Assembly: GCF_004564075.1 (NCBI RefSeq)
Contig: NZ_CP038256.1
Span: 310,001-374,000, forward strand
Direction of reading: 5' to 3'
Origin: Microbacterium sediminis
GTDB lineage: Bacteria > Actinomycetota > Actinomycetes > Actinomycetales > Microbacteriaceae
DNA: 64,000 nucleotides
A program made the position numbers and the translations under genes. Below the pieces are notes generated by a model, which did no database searches, was not told the origin of the DNA, and saw nothing but the letters and a program-made list of their open reading frames with translations. Positions 42,347 through 50,619 of this stretch are shown here, piece after piece; the first letter of the stretch is position 1, and each line of letters opens with the position of its first letter.

Positions 42347-42502
42347 TTGCCATGTGCCTGTGCCGCGCACACAACCCGTCGACGCGCCGTGGCCGCCGTC
42401 GGCTGTGCAGACTCGACAACGCCCGTGACCTGCGTGTGTGGATTCCCTAACGTGGGAGTCATCCCATGACCGCGTCACGAGCGCGTCTGAAAGAGGTTCT
42501 GC

Positions 42503-44548
42503 ATGGCTGACACCGTGGTCCGTCCGATCGATCACACCGAGCACTCCGACGCTCGGATCGACGTCTCCGTCGTCAACGACGCCCTGCTGGGCACGTGGGC
42601 CGACATCCGCCGCGAGGCGCGCGAGATGATCAAGGACCCCGCGTTCTGGCGCATCGAGGGGCAGCCGATGACCGAGCACCGCGAGCGCACGCTGGCGCAG
42701 CTCGATCTGTTGGTCCAGCACGGCGCCTCGATGCGCGCCTATCCGAAGGAGTACGGCGGGATCGCCAACCAGGGCGGCAACCTCGCCGGTTTCCAGGAGC
42801 TCGTGCTCGCCGACCCGAGCCTGCAGATCAAATCGGGCGTGCAGTGGGGCCTGTTCGCCTCGGCGATCCTGCAGCTGGGCACCAAGACCCACCACGACCG
42901 CTGGCTGCGCGACGCGGGCGAGATGCGCCTGCCCGGCGCCTTCGCGATGACCGAGACCGGCCACGGCTCCGACGTGCAGGCGATCGGCACCACCGCCACC
43001 TACGACCCCCAGACCGAGGAGTTCGTCATCCACACGCCGTTCCGCGGCGCCTGGAAGGACTACCTCGGCAACGCGGCGCTGCACGGCCGCGCGGCCACGG
43101 TCTTCGCGCAGCTGATCACGGGCGGTGTCAACTACGGCGTCCACTGCTTCTTCGTGCCGATCCGCGACGAGAACGGCGAGTTCCTGCCGGGCGTGGGCGG
43201 CGAGGACGACGGCCCCAAGGGCGGCCTCAACGGCATCGACAACGGCCGCCTGCACTTCGACAACGTGCGCATCCCGCGCGACCACCTGCTCAACCGCTAC
43301 GGCGACGTCGCCCCCGACGGCACCTACTCCAGCCCGATCGCCAGCCCCGGACGCCGCTTCTTCACGATGCTCGGCGCGCTCGTGCAGGGCCGCGTCTCGC
43401 TCGACGGCGCCGCCACGTGGGGGTCGGCGCTCGGCCTCTACATCGCGATCACCTACGGCAACCAGCGCCGCCAGTTCGACAACGGTGCCGGCGAGACCGT
43501 GCTGCTCGACTACGGCCGCCACCAGCGCCGGCTGCTGCCGCTGCTGGCCACCACCTACGCCCAGGCCTTCGCGCACGACGAGCTGCTGCAGAAGTTCGAC
43601 TCGGTCTTCAGCGGCGCCAACGACACCGAGGAGAGCCGTCAGGACCTCGAGACGCTCGCGGCCGGGCTCAAGGCGCTCTCGACCTGGCACGCCCTCGACT
43701 CGCTGCAGGAGTGCCGCGAGGCGTGCGGCGGATCGGGCTTCCTCGCGGAGAACCGGATCGTGGGCCTGCGCAGCGACCTCGACGTCTACGTGACCTTCGA
43801 GGGCGACAACAACGTGCTGCTGCAGCTGGTCGGCAAGCGCCTGCTGGGCGACTACGCCAAGCAGTTCAAGGGCAAGCAGCCCGCGGAGCTCGCGGCGCTC
43901 GTCGCCGGCCAGACCGCCGGCCGCCTCTTCCACGGCGCGGGCCTGCGTCGCCTCGGCCAGGCCGTCGCCGACCTCGGCTCGACGGCCCGCTCGGTCGAGC
44001 TCGGCCTGCGCGGCAAGGACCAGCACCAGCTGCTCGCCGACCGCGTGCAGGCGATGGTCGCCGACGTCGCCGGCCGGCTGCGCGCGGGCGCCAAGATGGG
44101 CCCCGCCGAGGCGTCCGACCTGTTCAACGAGAACCAGAACGACCTCATCGAAGCCGCGCGCGCCCACGCCGAGCTGCTGCAGTGGGAGGCGTTCACCGAT
44201 GCGCTCGAGCGGATCGAGGACGCGGGCACCAAGCAGGTGCTCACCTGGCTGCGCGACCTGTTCGGGCTCGGCCTGATCGAGAAGCACCTGGCGTGGCACA
44301 TCATCAACGGCCGCCTGTCGACCCAGCGCGCCGCCGCGGTGACCCGCTACATCGACCGTCTCTGCGCGCGGCTGCGGCCGCACGCGCAGGATCTCGTCGA
44401 CGCGTTCGGCTACGAGCCCGAGCACGTGCGCGCGCCCATCGCCTCGGGCGCCGAGCAGGCCCGTCAGGACGAGGCCGCGCAGTACTACGCGACGCTCGCC
44501 GCCACCGGCAAGGCGCCGAAGAAGGAGCCCAAGCCGCCCAAGCGCTGA
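42503..44548 (+). CDS. Acyl-CoA oxidase-like acyl-CoA dehydrogenase family flavoprotein
   Basis: The 681-residue protein is FAD-dependent and should introduce the 2,3 double bond in acyl-CoA. Several stretches match the long acyl-CoA oxidase branch rather than ordinary dehydrogenases: AMTETGHGSDVQAIGTTATY, FRGAWKDYLGNAALHGRAA, RRQFDNGAGETVLLDYGRHQ and ACGGSGFLAENRI. Its length (oxidases about 650-700, dehydrogenases about 390) agrees. The C-terminal about 230 residues form the oxidase-type helical domain with a Lys/Pro tail. Whether it passes electrons to oxygen or to ETF cannot be told. AAGAGG lies 10 nt before the ATG, and a TAACGT box sits about 50 bp upstream. It is monocistronic. Confidence 0.85.
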   Translation: MADTVVRPIDHTEHSDARIDVSVVNDALLGTWADIRREAREMIKDPAFWRIEGQPMTEHRERTLAQLDLLVQHGASMRAYPKEYGGIANQGGNLAGFQELVLADPSLQIKSGVQWGLFASAILQLGTKTHHDRWLRDAGEMRLPGAFAMTETGHGSDVQAIGTTATYDPQTEEFVIHTPFRGAWKDYLGNAALHGRAATVFAQLITGGVNYGVHCFFVPIRDENGEFLPGVGGEDDGPKGGLNGIDNGRLHFDNVRIPRDHLLNRYGDVAPDGTYSSPIASPGRRFFTMLGALVQGRVSLDGAATWGSALGLYIAITYGNQRRQFDNGAGETVLLDYGRHQRRLLPLLATTYAQAFAHDELLQKFDSVFSGANDTEESRQDLETLAAGLKALSTWHALDSLQECREACGGSGFLAENRIVGLRSDLDVYVTFEGDNNVLLQLVGKRLLGDYAKQFKGKQPAELAALVAGQTAGRLFHGAGLRRLGQAVADLGSTARSVELGLRGKDQHQLLADRVQAMVADVAGRLRAGAKMGPAEASDLFNENQNDLIEAARAHAELLQWEAFTDALERIEDAGTKQVLTWLRDLFGLGLIEKHLAWHIINGRLSTQRAAAVTRYIDRLCARLRPHAQDLVDAFGYEPEHVRAPIASGAEQARQDEAAQYYATLAATGKAPKKEPKPPKR

Positions 44549-44554
44549 GCGCAC

Positions 44555-44594
44555 CCGAAACGGCCCTCGCCCCCTCGGGCGGGGGCCGTTTCGG
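44555..44594 (+). terminator. Terminator after the acyl-CoA oxidase-like gene
   Basis: CCGAAACGGCC (44555-44565) and GGCCGTTTCGG (44584-44594) pair perfectly around a GC-rich 18-nt loop that can itself fold. Confidence 0.8.
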
Positions 44595-44658
44595 CTTCCT
44601 GGGGACTTCTGCCCATGCCACGGGGCCCGACACACATGCGCGCGCATCGACGTTGCGG

Positions 44659-44664
44659 GAGGAT
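44659..44664 (+). promoter_or_regulatory. -10-like GAGGAT, leaderless promoter of the RDD-FHA gene
   Basis: GAGGAT, 6 nt, then ATG 44671, at the spacing seen for other leaderless genes. Confidence 0.45.
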
Positions 44665-44670
44665 AGGGGA

Positions 44671-46359
44671 ATGAGCACGCCGCAGTACCCGGGCTACGGA
44701 CAGGATCCGTACGCGCAGCAGCCGCAGGGTCCCTCCGCGCCCTGGCCGGAGCCGGCCGCGCAGCCGTACGGCCAGCAGCCGTTCCCGGGCGCCGTGCCTC
44801 CCGCGCCGCCCCAGCCGGCGAACCCGCCCCAGCACGCGAATCCCTACGGGCAGCCGTACCCGCAGGAGCAGGTTCCCGGTTACGCGCCGCAGCCCTACGC
44901 GATGCCCGACCCGGCCGCCGCCGGCCACTACGGCCAGCTGTACCAGGCGTACGCTGCGCCGGCTCCGCTGCCGCCGCTTACCGGCACCCCGGCGCCGCAG
45001 GGCAAGCGCGTCGCGGCGTACCTCATCGATGCGGCGATCATCTTCGGCATCGCCCTCGCGTTCATCCTCATCGCCACCGCCGTCACGTTCGCGGTGGACC
45101 TCACGGCGGGCACGATCGTGCTCGGCCTCATGTACGTCGCGCTCTTGGCGTGGGCGCTCGTCTACAGCGGGATGCAGGGCAAGGACGGATCGGTCGGCGC
45201 ACGGGCGCAGCGGATCCGCATCGCGAGCCTCGACACCGGGGCACCCATCGGCTTCGGCAAGGCGCTGCTGCGCAACGTCGTGCTCGGCGTCACCGGCATC
45301 GTGTTCGGACTCGGCTTCTTCTCGATCCTCTTCGACAAGACCGGTCGCAACCAGGGCTGGCACGACAAGGCCGTCGGCGCGATCGTGCTCGACGGGCGGC
45401 CGCAGCAGTCGCCCGCCCCGCAGGCCGACGGCGCGACCCAGGCGCACCCGGCAGCGCCCGAGGCGCCCGCCTGGCCCGCGCCGACCGTCGATCCGTACGC
45501 GACGATCCTCCCCGAGGCGACGTCGTCCACCCCCGCGCCCGCCGCGGACCCGTACGCCGCGGCGCCGGCCGCGGACCCGTACGCCCCGGCGCCGGCCGCC
45601 GACCCGTACGCTCCGGCACCGGCCGCCGACCCCTACGCTCCCGCGCCCACCGCGGACCCCTACGCCCCGGCGCCGGCCGCGCCGTCGTACGCTGCGCCGC
45701 AGCCGGGCCCGGCCTACCCGCCGGCGCCTCCGATGCCGCCCGCTCCCGCGATGCCGCCCGCGCCGTCGTTCGGTCCCGGCCCCGCGGCCGCCGCGCCCGC
45801 CCCGGCGCCGGCCGCCGAGCCCGCCCCCGTCGACCCGTTCGCCACGATCGTGCCGCCCGCGTTCTCGGCGCCGATCACCGCGTCGTACCCGCAGCAGACG
45901 CCGGAGCCGTCGCCGCTGAGCAACGATGCGGTGATCTCGTTCGTGCCCGGCATCACGGAGGACCGTCCCGCGGTCCCGCCGCTGCCCGCCGACGAGGTCT
46001 CGGACGACACCGTGATCGTGCAGCGCCGCCCCGAGCTCAAGCGGGCGGTGCTCGTGTGGGACGACGACATCCGTCACGTGGTGAGCCTGCGCACCGTCTT
46101 CGGCCGCAACCCCGCCCCCGTGGAGGGGGTCGAGGCGATCGCCGTGCGCGACGAGAGCCTGTCGCTGTCGAAGACCCACTTCGAGGTCGACGTCGACGAG
46201 CACGGCGCCTGGGTCACCGATCGCCACTCGACCAACGGCGTCGAGATCGTCCGGGGCGGTCAGCGTCAGAAGATCACCCCCGGGGAGCGCATCCGCCTGG
46301 AGACGGGCGACACGCTCCAAATGGGCGATCGCGAGGTCACGATCGAGGCGATCACGTGA
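44671..46359 (+). CDS. RDD membrane protein with C-terminal FHA domain
   Basis: The 562-residue protein starts with about 110 Pro/Gln/Tyr-rich residues (cytosolic, disordered). An RDD domain with spans follows (GKRVAAYLIDAAIIFGIALA, IVLGLMYVALLAWALVYSG, FGKALLRNVVLGVTGIVFG). A long linker holds six or seven repeats of the type APAADPYAP. The C-terminal FHA domain (about 455-562) has the phosphothreonine-binding motifs VFGRNPAP, LSLSKTHFEVD and DRHSTNGVEIV. It would recruit Ser/Thr-phosphorylated partners to the membrane. The next gene, a PP2C phosphatase, overlaps its stop (TGATG), so the two form a phospho-signalling pair; no kinase is encoded nearby. Confidence 0.88.
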   Translation: MSTPQYPGYGQDPYAQQPQGPSAPWPEPAAQPYGQQPFPGAVPPAPPQPANPPQHANPYGQPYPQEQVPGYAPQPYAMPDPAAAGHYGQLYQAYAAPAPLPPLTGTPAPQGKRVAAYLIDAAIIFGIALAFILIATAVTFAVDLTAGTIVLGLMYVALLAWALVYSGMQGKDGSVGARAQRIRIASLDTGAPIGFGKALLRNVVLGVTGIVFGLGFFSILFDKTGRNQGWHDKAVGAIVLDGRPQQSPAPQADGATQAHPAAPEAPAWPAPTVDPYATILPEATSSTPAPAADPYAAAPAADPYAPAPAADPYAPAPAADPYAPAPTADPYAPAPAAPSYAAPQPGPAYPPAPPMPPAPAMPPAPSFGPGPAAAAPAPAPAAEPAPVDPFATIVPPAFSAPITASYPQQTPEPSPLSNDAVISFVPGITEDRPAVPPLPADEVSDDTVIVQRRPELKRAVLVWDDDIRHVVSLRTVFGRNPAPVEGVEAIAVRDESLSLSKTHFEVDVDEHGAWVTDRHSTNGVEIVRGGQRQKITPGERIRLETGDTLQMGDREVTIEAIT

Positions 46360-47147
46360 TGAAGCCGATCCTGGTCGAGGGCGGGGCCGCCACGCACGTG
46401 GGTGCGCGCCGCTCGCTCAACGAAGACTCCCACCTGGCCGAGGCGCCGCTGTTCCTCGTGGCCGACGGCATGGGCGGGCACGACCGCGGCGAGATCGCCT
46501 CGGCCACCGCCATCGAGGCCTTCCTGCCGCTCGTGGGGCGCGCGTCGCTCAGCGTCGACGAGGCGCGTGACGCGTTCGAGCGGGCGCGCGGCCAGGTCGA
46601 CCGCATCTCGGCCGCGCGCGACCGCGGCGCCGGCACAACGTTCGCCGGCGTGATCGTGACCGAGGTCGACGGCGCCGGCTACTGGCTCGCCATCAACCTC
46701 GGCGACTCCCGCGTCTACCGGATGCGCGGCGGCGTGCTCGAGCAGATCAGCGTGGACCACTCGGTGGTGCAGGAGCTCCTCGACGCGGGCCAGATCTCTC
46801 CCGAGGAGGCCGCGCGCGACCGGCGCCGCAACGTGATCACCCGGGCCATGGGCGCCGGCAGCAGCGCCCACGCCGACTACTGGATGCTTCCCGCCGCGCG
46901 CGGCGACCGCATGCTCGTGTGCTCCGACGGCATGTCGAACGAGCTCAGCCGCGACCGGATCGCCGTGATCCTGCGGGGCGAGGCCAAGCCGCAGGCCGCG
47001 GCCGATCGGCTGGTCCTCGAGGCGCTCGAGCACGGCGGCCGGGACAACATCACCGCCGTGGTCGTCGATGCGGTGGCCGTCTCGCCGCGCATGTCGCACG
47101 AGGTGATCGACGAGGACACCCGGCCCCGCGAGTCCGTCGCGGGCTGA
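46359..47147 (+). CDS. PP2C-type Ser/Thr protein phosphatase
   Basis: The 262-residue cytosolic phosphatase contains the metal-binding PP2C motifs: NEDSHLAEAPLFLVADGMGG plus HDRGEIAS, AGTTFAGVIV, AINLGDSRVYRMR, MLVCSDGMSNEL and GGRDNITAVVV. These provide the aspartates that hold two Mg/Mn ions. It lacks a membrane tail, unlike PstP. Its ATG overlaps the stop of the FHA gene, which supports a joint role in reversing Ser/Thr phosphorylation of the FHA partner or its ligand. It is convergent with the recombinase-like gene, separated by 3 bp. Confidence 0.93.
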   Translation: MKPILVEGGAATHVGARRSLNEDSHLAEAPLFLVADGMGGHDRGEIASATAIEAFLPLVGRASLSVDEARDAFERARGQVDRISAARDRGAGTTFAGVIVTEVDGAGYWLAINLGDSRVYRMRGGVLEQISVDHSVVQELLDAGQISPEEAARDRRRNVITRAMGAGSSAHADYWMLPAARGDRMLVCSDGMSNELSRDRIAVILRGEAKPQAAADRLVLEALEHGGRDNITAVVVDAVAVSPRMSHEVIDEDTRPRESVAG

Positions 47148-47150
47148 GCC

Positions 47151-47582
47151 TCAGGCGTCGTGCAGGTGCCGCGCCCCGTGGCTGAGCACCTTGACGACGA
47201 TGCCCTTGCGGCCGAGCGCCGCGACCGTCCGAGTGCCCTCGGCGACATCGCGCCCGAGCGCGCGGATGTCGGTCACCACCAGCACGTCGCCGGGGCGCAG
47301 GGTGTTGATCAGGCGTGCGAGCCGCTGCTCCCACGTCTCGAGGATGTCGGGGGCGGGGTGACGGAACCCGTCGATCGGCACGCCGAAGGCCGCAAGATCG
47401 GCCCGCTGCTGCACGATCGACGGCATGTCGTCGCGGGCCACGACCAGCCCGACCAGCCGCGCGCCCTGGGGCTTCGCCTGCCACCAGTCGCGATCGCGCT
47501 GGAGCTCGACGAAGCACTGCGGGCATTCGGCGGCGGTGTGCGCGTGCCGCGCGTCCGGCTCCGCATCGATCATGTCGACCAT
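47151..47582 (-). CDS. Serine-recombinase-like protein lacking the catalytic residues
   Basis: The 143-residue protein resembles the N-terminal catalytic fold of resolvases: a GLVV...QQRADLAAFGV first strand-helix and TLRPGDVLVVTDIRALGRDV, then GTRTVAALGRKGIVVKVLS. Aligned to Tn3 resolvase, the nucleophile Ser is replaced by Arg, and the Arg two residues before it and the Asp-Arg of LDRLGR are changed (IRALGR). There is no C-terminal DNA-binding helix-turn-helix and an N-terminal Cys-containing stretch (ECPQCFVEL) is extra. I infer a non-recombinase derivative. ATG 47582 has AAGGGGG about 7-13 nt upstream; ATG 47573 is possible. Confidence 0.68.
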   Translation of the reverse strand: MVDMIDAEPDARHAHTAAECPQCFVELQRDRDWWQAKPQGARLVGLVVARDDMPSIVQQRADLAAFGVPIDGFRHPAPDILETWEQRLARLINTLRPGDVLVVTDIRALGRDVAEGTRTVAALGRKGIVVKVLSHGARHLHDA

Positions 47583-47641
47583 GCGATCCCCCTTCGTCCG
47601 TACTCTATTGTGCCGCGCCCGCCTGAGCGACACGGGGACGA

Positions 47642-47647
47642 TACGAT
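47642..47647 (+). promoter_or_regulatory. -10 box TACGAT, leaderless promoter of the DUF2510 gene
   Basis: TACGAT, 6 nt, then ATG 47654. Confidence 0.6.
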
Positions 47648-47653
47648 CCGAGC

Positions 47654-48073
47654 ATGACGACGCCGAGCCTTCCGCCGCAGCAGCCGCCGGGGCCGGCCGG
47701 ACCGCCTCAGGGCGGGCCGCCGGCGGGGTTCTACCCGTACGCGGGCGTGGAGGCGCAGCTGCGCTGGTGGAACGGCCACGCCTGGGACGACCGCTGGATG
47801 CAGGTGCTTGCACCGGGCAAGCGCTTCACGTGGGGGACCGGGGCCACGACGGCACAGGTCGTGGCCGGGTGGATCGTCGCAGTGATCGGCGGCCTGGGCG
47901 TGCTGTGGTGCCTGGTCGGGCTGATCGGCGCGGACGACGGCACGGAGGCGACGCTCGCCGTGATGATGATGCTCGCCCAGCTGGGGATCATCGCGCTGGG
48001 CGTGCTCGCGATCATCAACGGGCGCATCGCGGTGCGCCGCAAGCGCGATCGCGAGCGCGTCGGCTCGCGCTGA
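47654..48073 (+). CDS. DUF2510 domain membrane protein
   Basis: The 139-residue protein has a Pro-rich head and then the DUF2510 motif PAGFYPYAGVEAQLRWWNGH followed by AWDDRW, a short WW-like module common in Actinobacteria. Two hydrophobic spans follow (TAQVVAGWIVAVIGGLGVLW and MMMLAQLGIIALGVLAIING) and a basic end. DUF2510 is thought to anchor or bind partners at the membrane face, but no function is known. The start is leaderless, after TACGAT. Confidence 0.85.
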   Translation: MTTPSLPPQQPPGPAGPPQGGPPAGFYPYAGVEAQLRWWNGHAWDDRWMQVLAPGKRFTWGTGATTAQVVAGWIVAVIGGLGVLWCLVGLIGADDGTEATLAVMMMLAQLGIIALGVLAIINGRIAVRRKRDRERVGSR

Positions 48074-48082
48074 CCGCGCGCG

Positions 48083-48340
48083 TCAGATCAGGCTGAGCTC
48101 GCGCAGCTTCGCCTCGACGTCGGCGTTGCTGGGCTCGACGTGGTGCGTCGCGTCGGGGTAGACCACGACGGGGATGTTCGTGCGGCCCGAGATCTCCTTG
48201 GCGACGTCGGCGGCGGCCGGGTCGGCCTCGAGGTCGACGTAGGTGTAGGCGACGCCGAGCTCGTCGAGCTGCGCCTTGGTGCGGCGGCAGTCGCGGCACC
48301 ACTCGGCACCGAACATGGTGATCTCGCGGGAGGTGGTCAT
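48083..48340 (-). CDS. Mycoredoxin (glutaredoxin-like)
   Basis: The 85-residue thioredoxin-fold protein has the active site CRDC (residues 15-18), followed by the TNIPVVVYP cis-proline loop. Actinobacterial mycoredoxins use mycothiol to reduce protein mixed disulfides. The CRDC motif differs from the CGYC of Mrx1 but is common in glutaredoxin-like family members of Actinobacteria. ATG 48340 follows a TAACCT box by 6 nt, so the transcript is probably leaderless. It is convergent with the DUF2510 gene. Confidence 0.85.
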   Translation of the reverse strand: MTTSREITMFGAEWCRDCRRTKAQLDELGVAYTYVDLEADPAAADVAKEISGRTNIPVVVYPDATHHVEPSNADVEAKLRELSLI

Positions 48341-48346
48341 GCTTCC

Positions 48347-48352
48347 AGGTTA
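48347..48352 (-). promoter_or_regulatory. -10 box TAACCT, leaderless promoter of the mycoredoxin gene
   Basis: Minus-strand TAACCT, 6 nt, then ATG 48340. Confidence 0.55.
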
Positions 48353-48410
48353 CGCGCGCCGCGGAGCACCGGCGCCGTCCCGCGGAGCGCGCGGGACCCG
48401 CGGTGCATGA

Positions 48411-48416
48411 AACGAT
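48411..48416 (+). promoter_or_regulatory. -10-like AACGAT, leaderless promoter of the glycosyltransferase gene
   Basis: AACGAT, 6 nt, then GTG 48423. Confidence 0.45.
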
Positions 48417-48422
48417 GGAGGG

Positions 48423-49580
48423 GTGCGCCCCGCTCCCGAGGTGACGGTCATCGTCCCCACGCGCGACGAGAGTCCGAACGTCGCGCCCCTCGTCGCGCTG
48501 ATCACCGCGGCCCTCGCGGGCCGGTCGGCCGAGGTCCTGTTCGTCGACGACAGCGACGACGACACCCCGGCCGAGATCGCCCGCGTGGCCGCCACCGCCG
48601 GCCTGCCCGTGCGCGTGCTGCATCGTCCCCGCGGAGCGCGCGACGGCGGCCTGGGCGGCGCCGTCACCGCGGGTCTCGCGGCCGCGGGCGCCGAGGTGTG
48701 CATCGTCATGGACGGCGACCTGCAGCACCCGCCGGCGCTGCTGCCGCGGCTGTTGGAGCGCTTCGAGGAGGGCGGCGTGGACGTCGTGCTCGCCTCGCGC
48801 TACGTGCACGGCGGCGACGGCGAGGGGCTCGGGACGCGCCTGCGGGTGGCGGTCTCGCGCGTGTCCACCGCCGTGACCAAGGCCATGTTCCCGCGGCGCC
48901 TGCACGGCGTGAGCGATCCGATGACCGGCTTCTTCCTCGTCGACCGCCGCCGGGTCGACCTCGCGGCCCTGCGGCCGAACGGCTTCAAGATCCTGCTGGA
49001 GATCCTCGCCCGCGGCGATCACCGCACCGCCGAGATCCCGATGCGGTTCGATCGTCGCCGCGACGGCATCTCCAAGGCCACCCTCCGCCAGGGCGCCGCG
49101 TTCCTCGCGCACCTGGGGCGGCTGCGCTTCGGCAAGATGAGCATCTTCGCCCTCATCGGCGCGGCAGGTGCCGTGGCGAACATCGGCATCGTGTGGGCGC
49201 TGACGTCGCTCGGCATGGACTACGTGTGGGCGGCGATCGCGGCGGCCGAGACGACGATCGTGGCGAACTTCCTGCTGCAGGAGCGCTTCGTGTTCGCCGA
49301 CATGAAGGGCCAGGCCGCCGGGTTCTGGCAGCGCTTTGCGACCTCCTTCACGTTCAACAACGTCGAGGCCGCGATCCGCATCCCGCTCATGGCGCTCATG
49401 GTCGAGACCTGGCACATCTCCAGCGTGCTGGCGACCGCGATCACCCTGGCGATCGCCTTCCTCGCCCGCTTCGTGTTCCATTCGCTCGTGGTGTACCGGC
49501 CGCGCCGCCCGGCCGAGCTGGCGACCGACACCGGTGCGGTGCGGATCCTGCAGCAGCTCGAGGACGAGCGGGGCCGCTGA
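48423..49580 (+). CDS. Polyprenol-phosphate mannosyl/glycosyltransferase (GT2) fused to GtrA
   Basis: The 385-residue fusion has a GT2 domain at residues about 5-235, with VTVIVPTRDESPNVAPLV, the VLFVDDSDDD nucleotide-binding aspartates, IVMDGDLQHPP and DPMTGFFLVDR, in the manner of dolichol-phosphate mannose synthase. The C-terminal about 130 residues form a GtrA-like membrane domain of four spans (IFALIGAAGAVANIGIVWAL, ANFLLQERFVFADM, IRIPLMALMVET). It should charge a lipid carrier (polyprenyl phosphate) with a sugar, and GtrA may flip it. The sugar is unknown. The ribokinase gene lies 47 bp downstream with its own promoter. Confidence 0.87.
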   Translation: MRPAPEVTVIVPTRDESPNVAPLVALITAALAGRSAEVLFVDDSDDDTPAEIARVAATAGLPVRVLHRPRGARDGGLGGAVTAGLAAAGAEVCIVMDGDLQHPPALLPRLLERFEEGGVDVVLASRYVHGGDGEGLGTRLRVAVSRVSTAVTKAMFPRRLHGVSDPMTGFFLVDRRRVDLAALRPNGFKILLEILARGDHRTAEIPMRFDRRRDGISKATLRQGAAFLAHLGRLRFGKMSIFALIGAAGAVANIGIVWALTSLGMDYVWAAIAAAETTIVANFLLQERFVFADMKGQAAGFWQRFATSFTFNNVEAAIRIPLMALMVETWHISSVLATAITLAIAFLARFVFHSLVVYRPRRPAELATDTGAVRILQQLEDERGR

Positions 49581-49615
49581 ACCGCCCCGATGCGCGCCCG
49601 CCCGCGCGGGTTTGC

Positions 49616-49621
49616 GAGGAT
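49616..49621 (+). promoter_or_regulatory. -10-like GAGGAT, leaderless promoter of rbsK
   Basis: GAGGAT, 6 nt, then ATG 49628. Confidence 0.45.
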
Positions 49622-49627
49622 GGGGGG

Positions 49628-50533
49628 ATGACTGTCGCAGTGGTCGGCTCCATCAACATGGATGTCGTCGCGCGGGTGCCGCGCATTCCGGGTCCGGGGG
49701 AGACGCTCCTGGCGTCGGGGTCGTCGCGCGGCGGCGGCGGCAAGGGCGCCAACCAGGCGGTCGCGGCGGCGCGCGCCGGCGGGGTGCCGACCGCCTTCAT
49801 CGGCGCGGTCGGCGACGACGCCGACGGCGCCCAGCTGCGCGCCTGGCTCGAGGACGACGGCATCGACGTGTCGGGGCTCTCCCGCGACGAGGCGCCCAGC
49901 GGCGTGGCGCTCATCGCCGTGTCGGACGACGCCGAGAACTCGATCATCGTGGTCCCCGGCGCCAATCAGTCGCTCACGGCGCTGGCCGACGCCCAGCGCG
50001 CGCTCGTCGCGGGCGCCGACGTCATCGCCGCGCAGCTGGAGATCCCGATCGACCTCGTCGTCGCGGCCGCGGAGGCGCGGGGTGAGGGCGCCCTGTTCGT
50101 GCTCAACGCGGCGCCCTCGGCCCCGCTGCTCGACGCCGCCGATCGCGTGCTGCCGCTCGTGGACGTGCTGATCGTCAACGAGCACGAGCTGATCGACATC
50201 GCGGGCGTGACCGATCGCGACGCCGCCGTGGACGCGCTCAGCGCCCGGGTGCCGGCGCTCGTCGTGACCCTCGGCGCGGCGGGCTCGCTCATCGCGGTCG
50301 GCGCCGAAAGGGCCATCGTGCCGGCGTTCCCCGTCGACCCGGTGGACACCACGGGCGCCGGAGACACGTTCTGCGGCGTCCTCGCCGCGCGGCTCGGGCG
50401 CGGCCCGCTCTCGCTGGAGGCGCTCGCCGCCGCGGCCCACGCCGGTGCGGCGGCCGCCGCCATCGCGGTCACGCGCGTGGGCGCCCAGGCCGCGGTGCCG
50501 ACGGCGGCGGAGGTCGAGGAGCTGCTGGCCTGA
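49628..50533 (+). CDS. rbsK: Ribokinase
   Basis: This PfkB-family kinase of 301 residues phosphorylates ribose at O5 using ATP. Motif 1 is GSSRGGGGKGANQAVAAA, with the conserved NMD near the N-terminus (VGSINMDVVARVPRIPGPGE). The C-terminal catalytic motif is DTTGAGDTFCGVLAARL, with the base Asp in GAGD. Ribokinases of this length are typical. No ribose transporter or LacI gene is adjacent, so it stands alone. ATG 49628 follows GAGGAT by 6 nt. Confidence 0.92.
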   Translation: MTVAVVGSINMDVVARVPRIPGPGETLLASGSSRGGGGKGANQAVAAARAGGVPTAFIGAVGDDADGAQLRAWLEDDGIDVSGLSRDEAPSGVALIAVSDDAENSIIVVPGANQSLTALADAQRALVAGADVIAAQLEIPIDLVVAAAEARGEGALFVLNAAPSAPLLDAADRVLPLVDVLIVNEHELIDIAGVTDRDAAVDALSARVPALVVTLGAAGSLIAVGAERAIVPAFPVDPVDTTGAGDTFCGVLAARLGRGPLSLEALAAAAHAGAAAAAIAVTRVGAQAAVPTAAEVEELLA

Positions 50534-50619
50534 CGCGCCCGCTGCGCGCCTGCCGACGGTAGGGCGTCGGCCCGACATCGGACCGTGCTCCCCGGATCGC
50601 CCTCCCTCGGGCCGATCCC

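Noticed and set aside
36139..42462. 2107-codon open frame opposite the surface protein
   Set aside because: Composition is Arg/Asp/Gly/Val-heavy and repeats mirror the plus-strand repeats. The plus frame has a signal peptide, Ig repeats and LPATG.
42263..44647. 794-codon minus-strand frame opposite the acyl-CoA oxidase-like gene
   Set aside because: A shadow of the real gene with Arg/Glu/Ala-rich, repeat-less sequence and no recognisable domain.
50585..50619. Leaderless gene start after TACGCT near 50611
   Set aside because: No ATG or GTG at the required spacing; the region is the downstream flank of rbsK and trhO.
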